Source: Salticus scenicus
Lineage: Eukaryota; Arthropoda; Arachnida; Araneae; Salticidae
Reading direction: 5' to 3'
Assembly: GCA_963930645.1 (NCBI GenBank)
Contig: OZ005656.1
Span: 185,669,135 to 185,733,134, forward strand
DNA: 64,000 bases
Below the pieces are notes generated by a model. The model saw only the letters and a list, made by a program, of their open reading frames with translations. It was not told the DNA's origin and did not search any database. Below are positions 63,174-64,000 of this stretch, in pieces. The position numbers and the translations under genes are program-made. Each line of letters begins with the position of its first letter. Position 1 is the stretch's first letter.

Positions 63174-64000
63174 CAGTGCGTTGCATGAATATAAACGCAC
63201 CTTAGCTTTAAGAATTAGAATGGTATAGAAGAGTAATAAAAAAATATGAATAGGTGACACTTGATGCAAACTGTATGTGTATGATTCAAGAAATGAAATT
63301 ACGAGTCAAAACAATGAAAAACCAATATGATTTTTAAAAAAAAATAATTGTATTGAATTTATGACAAATATACATGTTGCATGAATTTAAACGCACATGT
63401 AAAAAATAAATAACTGAGTAAGAAATACTGTATATAATACTTTGTAATGCCACCATGGGCTTCTAGAAGAGCCAGTAAACGCATTGGCATTGACTGATAT
63501 AGTGGCATGAGGTCATCCAAGCTGATTATCTTCCAAGCTAACAGAATTGCCGATTTTAGTTCATCTTTCGTGTTAAACTGCCTTCCATTTGCGTAAACAC
63601 GGCGAATCAGATTACCCCACACTTTCTCCATTATGTTTAAATCGGGATTTTTGTGGGCCAATCTAGAACTTTAATTTTTTTTTGTCACCGAACCATTTTT
63701 TCACGATATTTGCTGTATGTACAGATGCACAATCTTGCTGAAAAATATAATTTTTTCCAGATTTTTTGACTGCTTGACGGTGAGGTTCCTTGTGAGCATC
63801 TGGACATAATCTACAGAGTTCATACTGTTCTCCACGAACTCTAATTCGAAAGTCCCTTTAAAACCTATGGCTGCCCACACCATGACAGACCCACCCCCAG
63901 ATTGACGTTTTGAACAGTACATTTCTTCGGTTATCATATCGTGCCAGTAGCTATGAAATTCGTCCTGGCCATCAAGATTAAACACTTTTTCATCTGAGAA
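63174..64000 (-). mobile_element. Tc3-like transposon, cut by the window edge
   Basis: Begins after TA (63172-63173) with CAGTGCGTTGCATGAATATAAACGCAC. About 200 bp further in (63373-63400) the word GTTGCATGAATTTAAACGCAC recurs in the same orientation, so the terminal region has two copies of the presumed transposase binding site. The transposase gene runs on the minus strand towards the terminus. The other end lies beyond the window. Confidence 0.82.
63359..64000 (-). pseudogene. Tc3-like transposase, C-terminal two-thirds, one frame break
   Basis: At the window edge the frame enters as [19 protein letters not shown], which includes the first catalytic aspartate. It then reads [35 protein letters not shown], and in a shifted frame [17 protein letters not shown] (second aspartate). 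After another shift comes NPDLNIMEKVWGNLIRRVYANGR (glutamate kept), ending SMPMRLLALLEAHGG and a stop near 63359. All three catalytic positions survive, but the frame is broken around 63660-63760, close to A/T runs, so it is inactive or misassembled. Confidence 0.82.

Overview
This 64 kb window is AT-rich eukaryotic DNA that is almost entirely built from transposable elements. It contains tRNA-derived SINEs, Penelope-like, LINE, Pao and gypsy-like retroelements, and hAT, Tc1/mariner/Tc3, Merlin and long-inverted-repeat DNA transposons. The mix, the homopolymer and AT microsatellites, and repeat families with a chelicerate look suggest an arthropod, probably an arachnid such as a spider. That assignment is inference. 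The only host gene I can call with confidence is a tRNA-Asp(GUC) at 52844-52915 on the minus strand. I see no complete host protein gene. One short THAP-like exon (26118-26225) and two CpG-richer, promoter-like stretches (30.3-31.0 kb and 32.1-32.7 kb) are weak hints of host genes.

Region by region. 0.4-1 kb: the 3' end of a Penelope-like element. 4.4-8.8 kb: a young LTR retrotransposon on the minus strand with 469-bp near-identical LTRs. It has one intact 928-codon ORF and no reverse transcriptase or integrase. 8.9-11.8 kb: a three-deep nest of DNA transposons. 12.1-15.1 kb: two hAT derivatives. 15.5-16.0 kb: a tiny Penelope tail with an 18-bp duplication, then a foldback. 16.8-23.1 kb: a hAT shell containing a 3.4-kb transposon with ~680-bp inverted repeats and an SDG-type transposase-like gene. 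23.6-25.5 kb: two broken Merlin transposases. 29-29.7 kb: three old SINEs. 31.1-33.8 kb: two more inverted-repeat elements. 34.0-45.7 kb: one LINE, minus strand, cut into three pieces by a 7.4-kb inverted-repeat element and a 2.6-kb hAT element. 45.9-51.4 kb: assorted repeats. 51.6-52.2 kb: a broken mariner. 53.6-55.5 kb: a SINE inside a SINE, then a head-to-head pair of dead Tc1 copies. 55.8-60.9 kb: a decayed Pao retrotransposon. 60.9-64 kb: an intact hAT MITE, a SINE, a dead Tc1 and the end of a Tc3-like element cut by the window edge.

The most interesting object is the ORF at 4980-7766. Its first ~100 residues look like the pseudo-SAP/SAP DNA-binding module of the chromatin protein DEK. 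This is fused in frame to a gypsy-type capsid, two CCHC knuckles and an aspartic protease, then to acidic repeats, a coiled coil and an RRM-like fold. It reads as a non-autonomous retrotransposon that has captured host chromatin- and RNA-binding modules. Many insertions here have target-site duplications visible by eye, including six hAT-type elements with perfect 8-bp duplications, so the order of nesting can be read directly.
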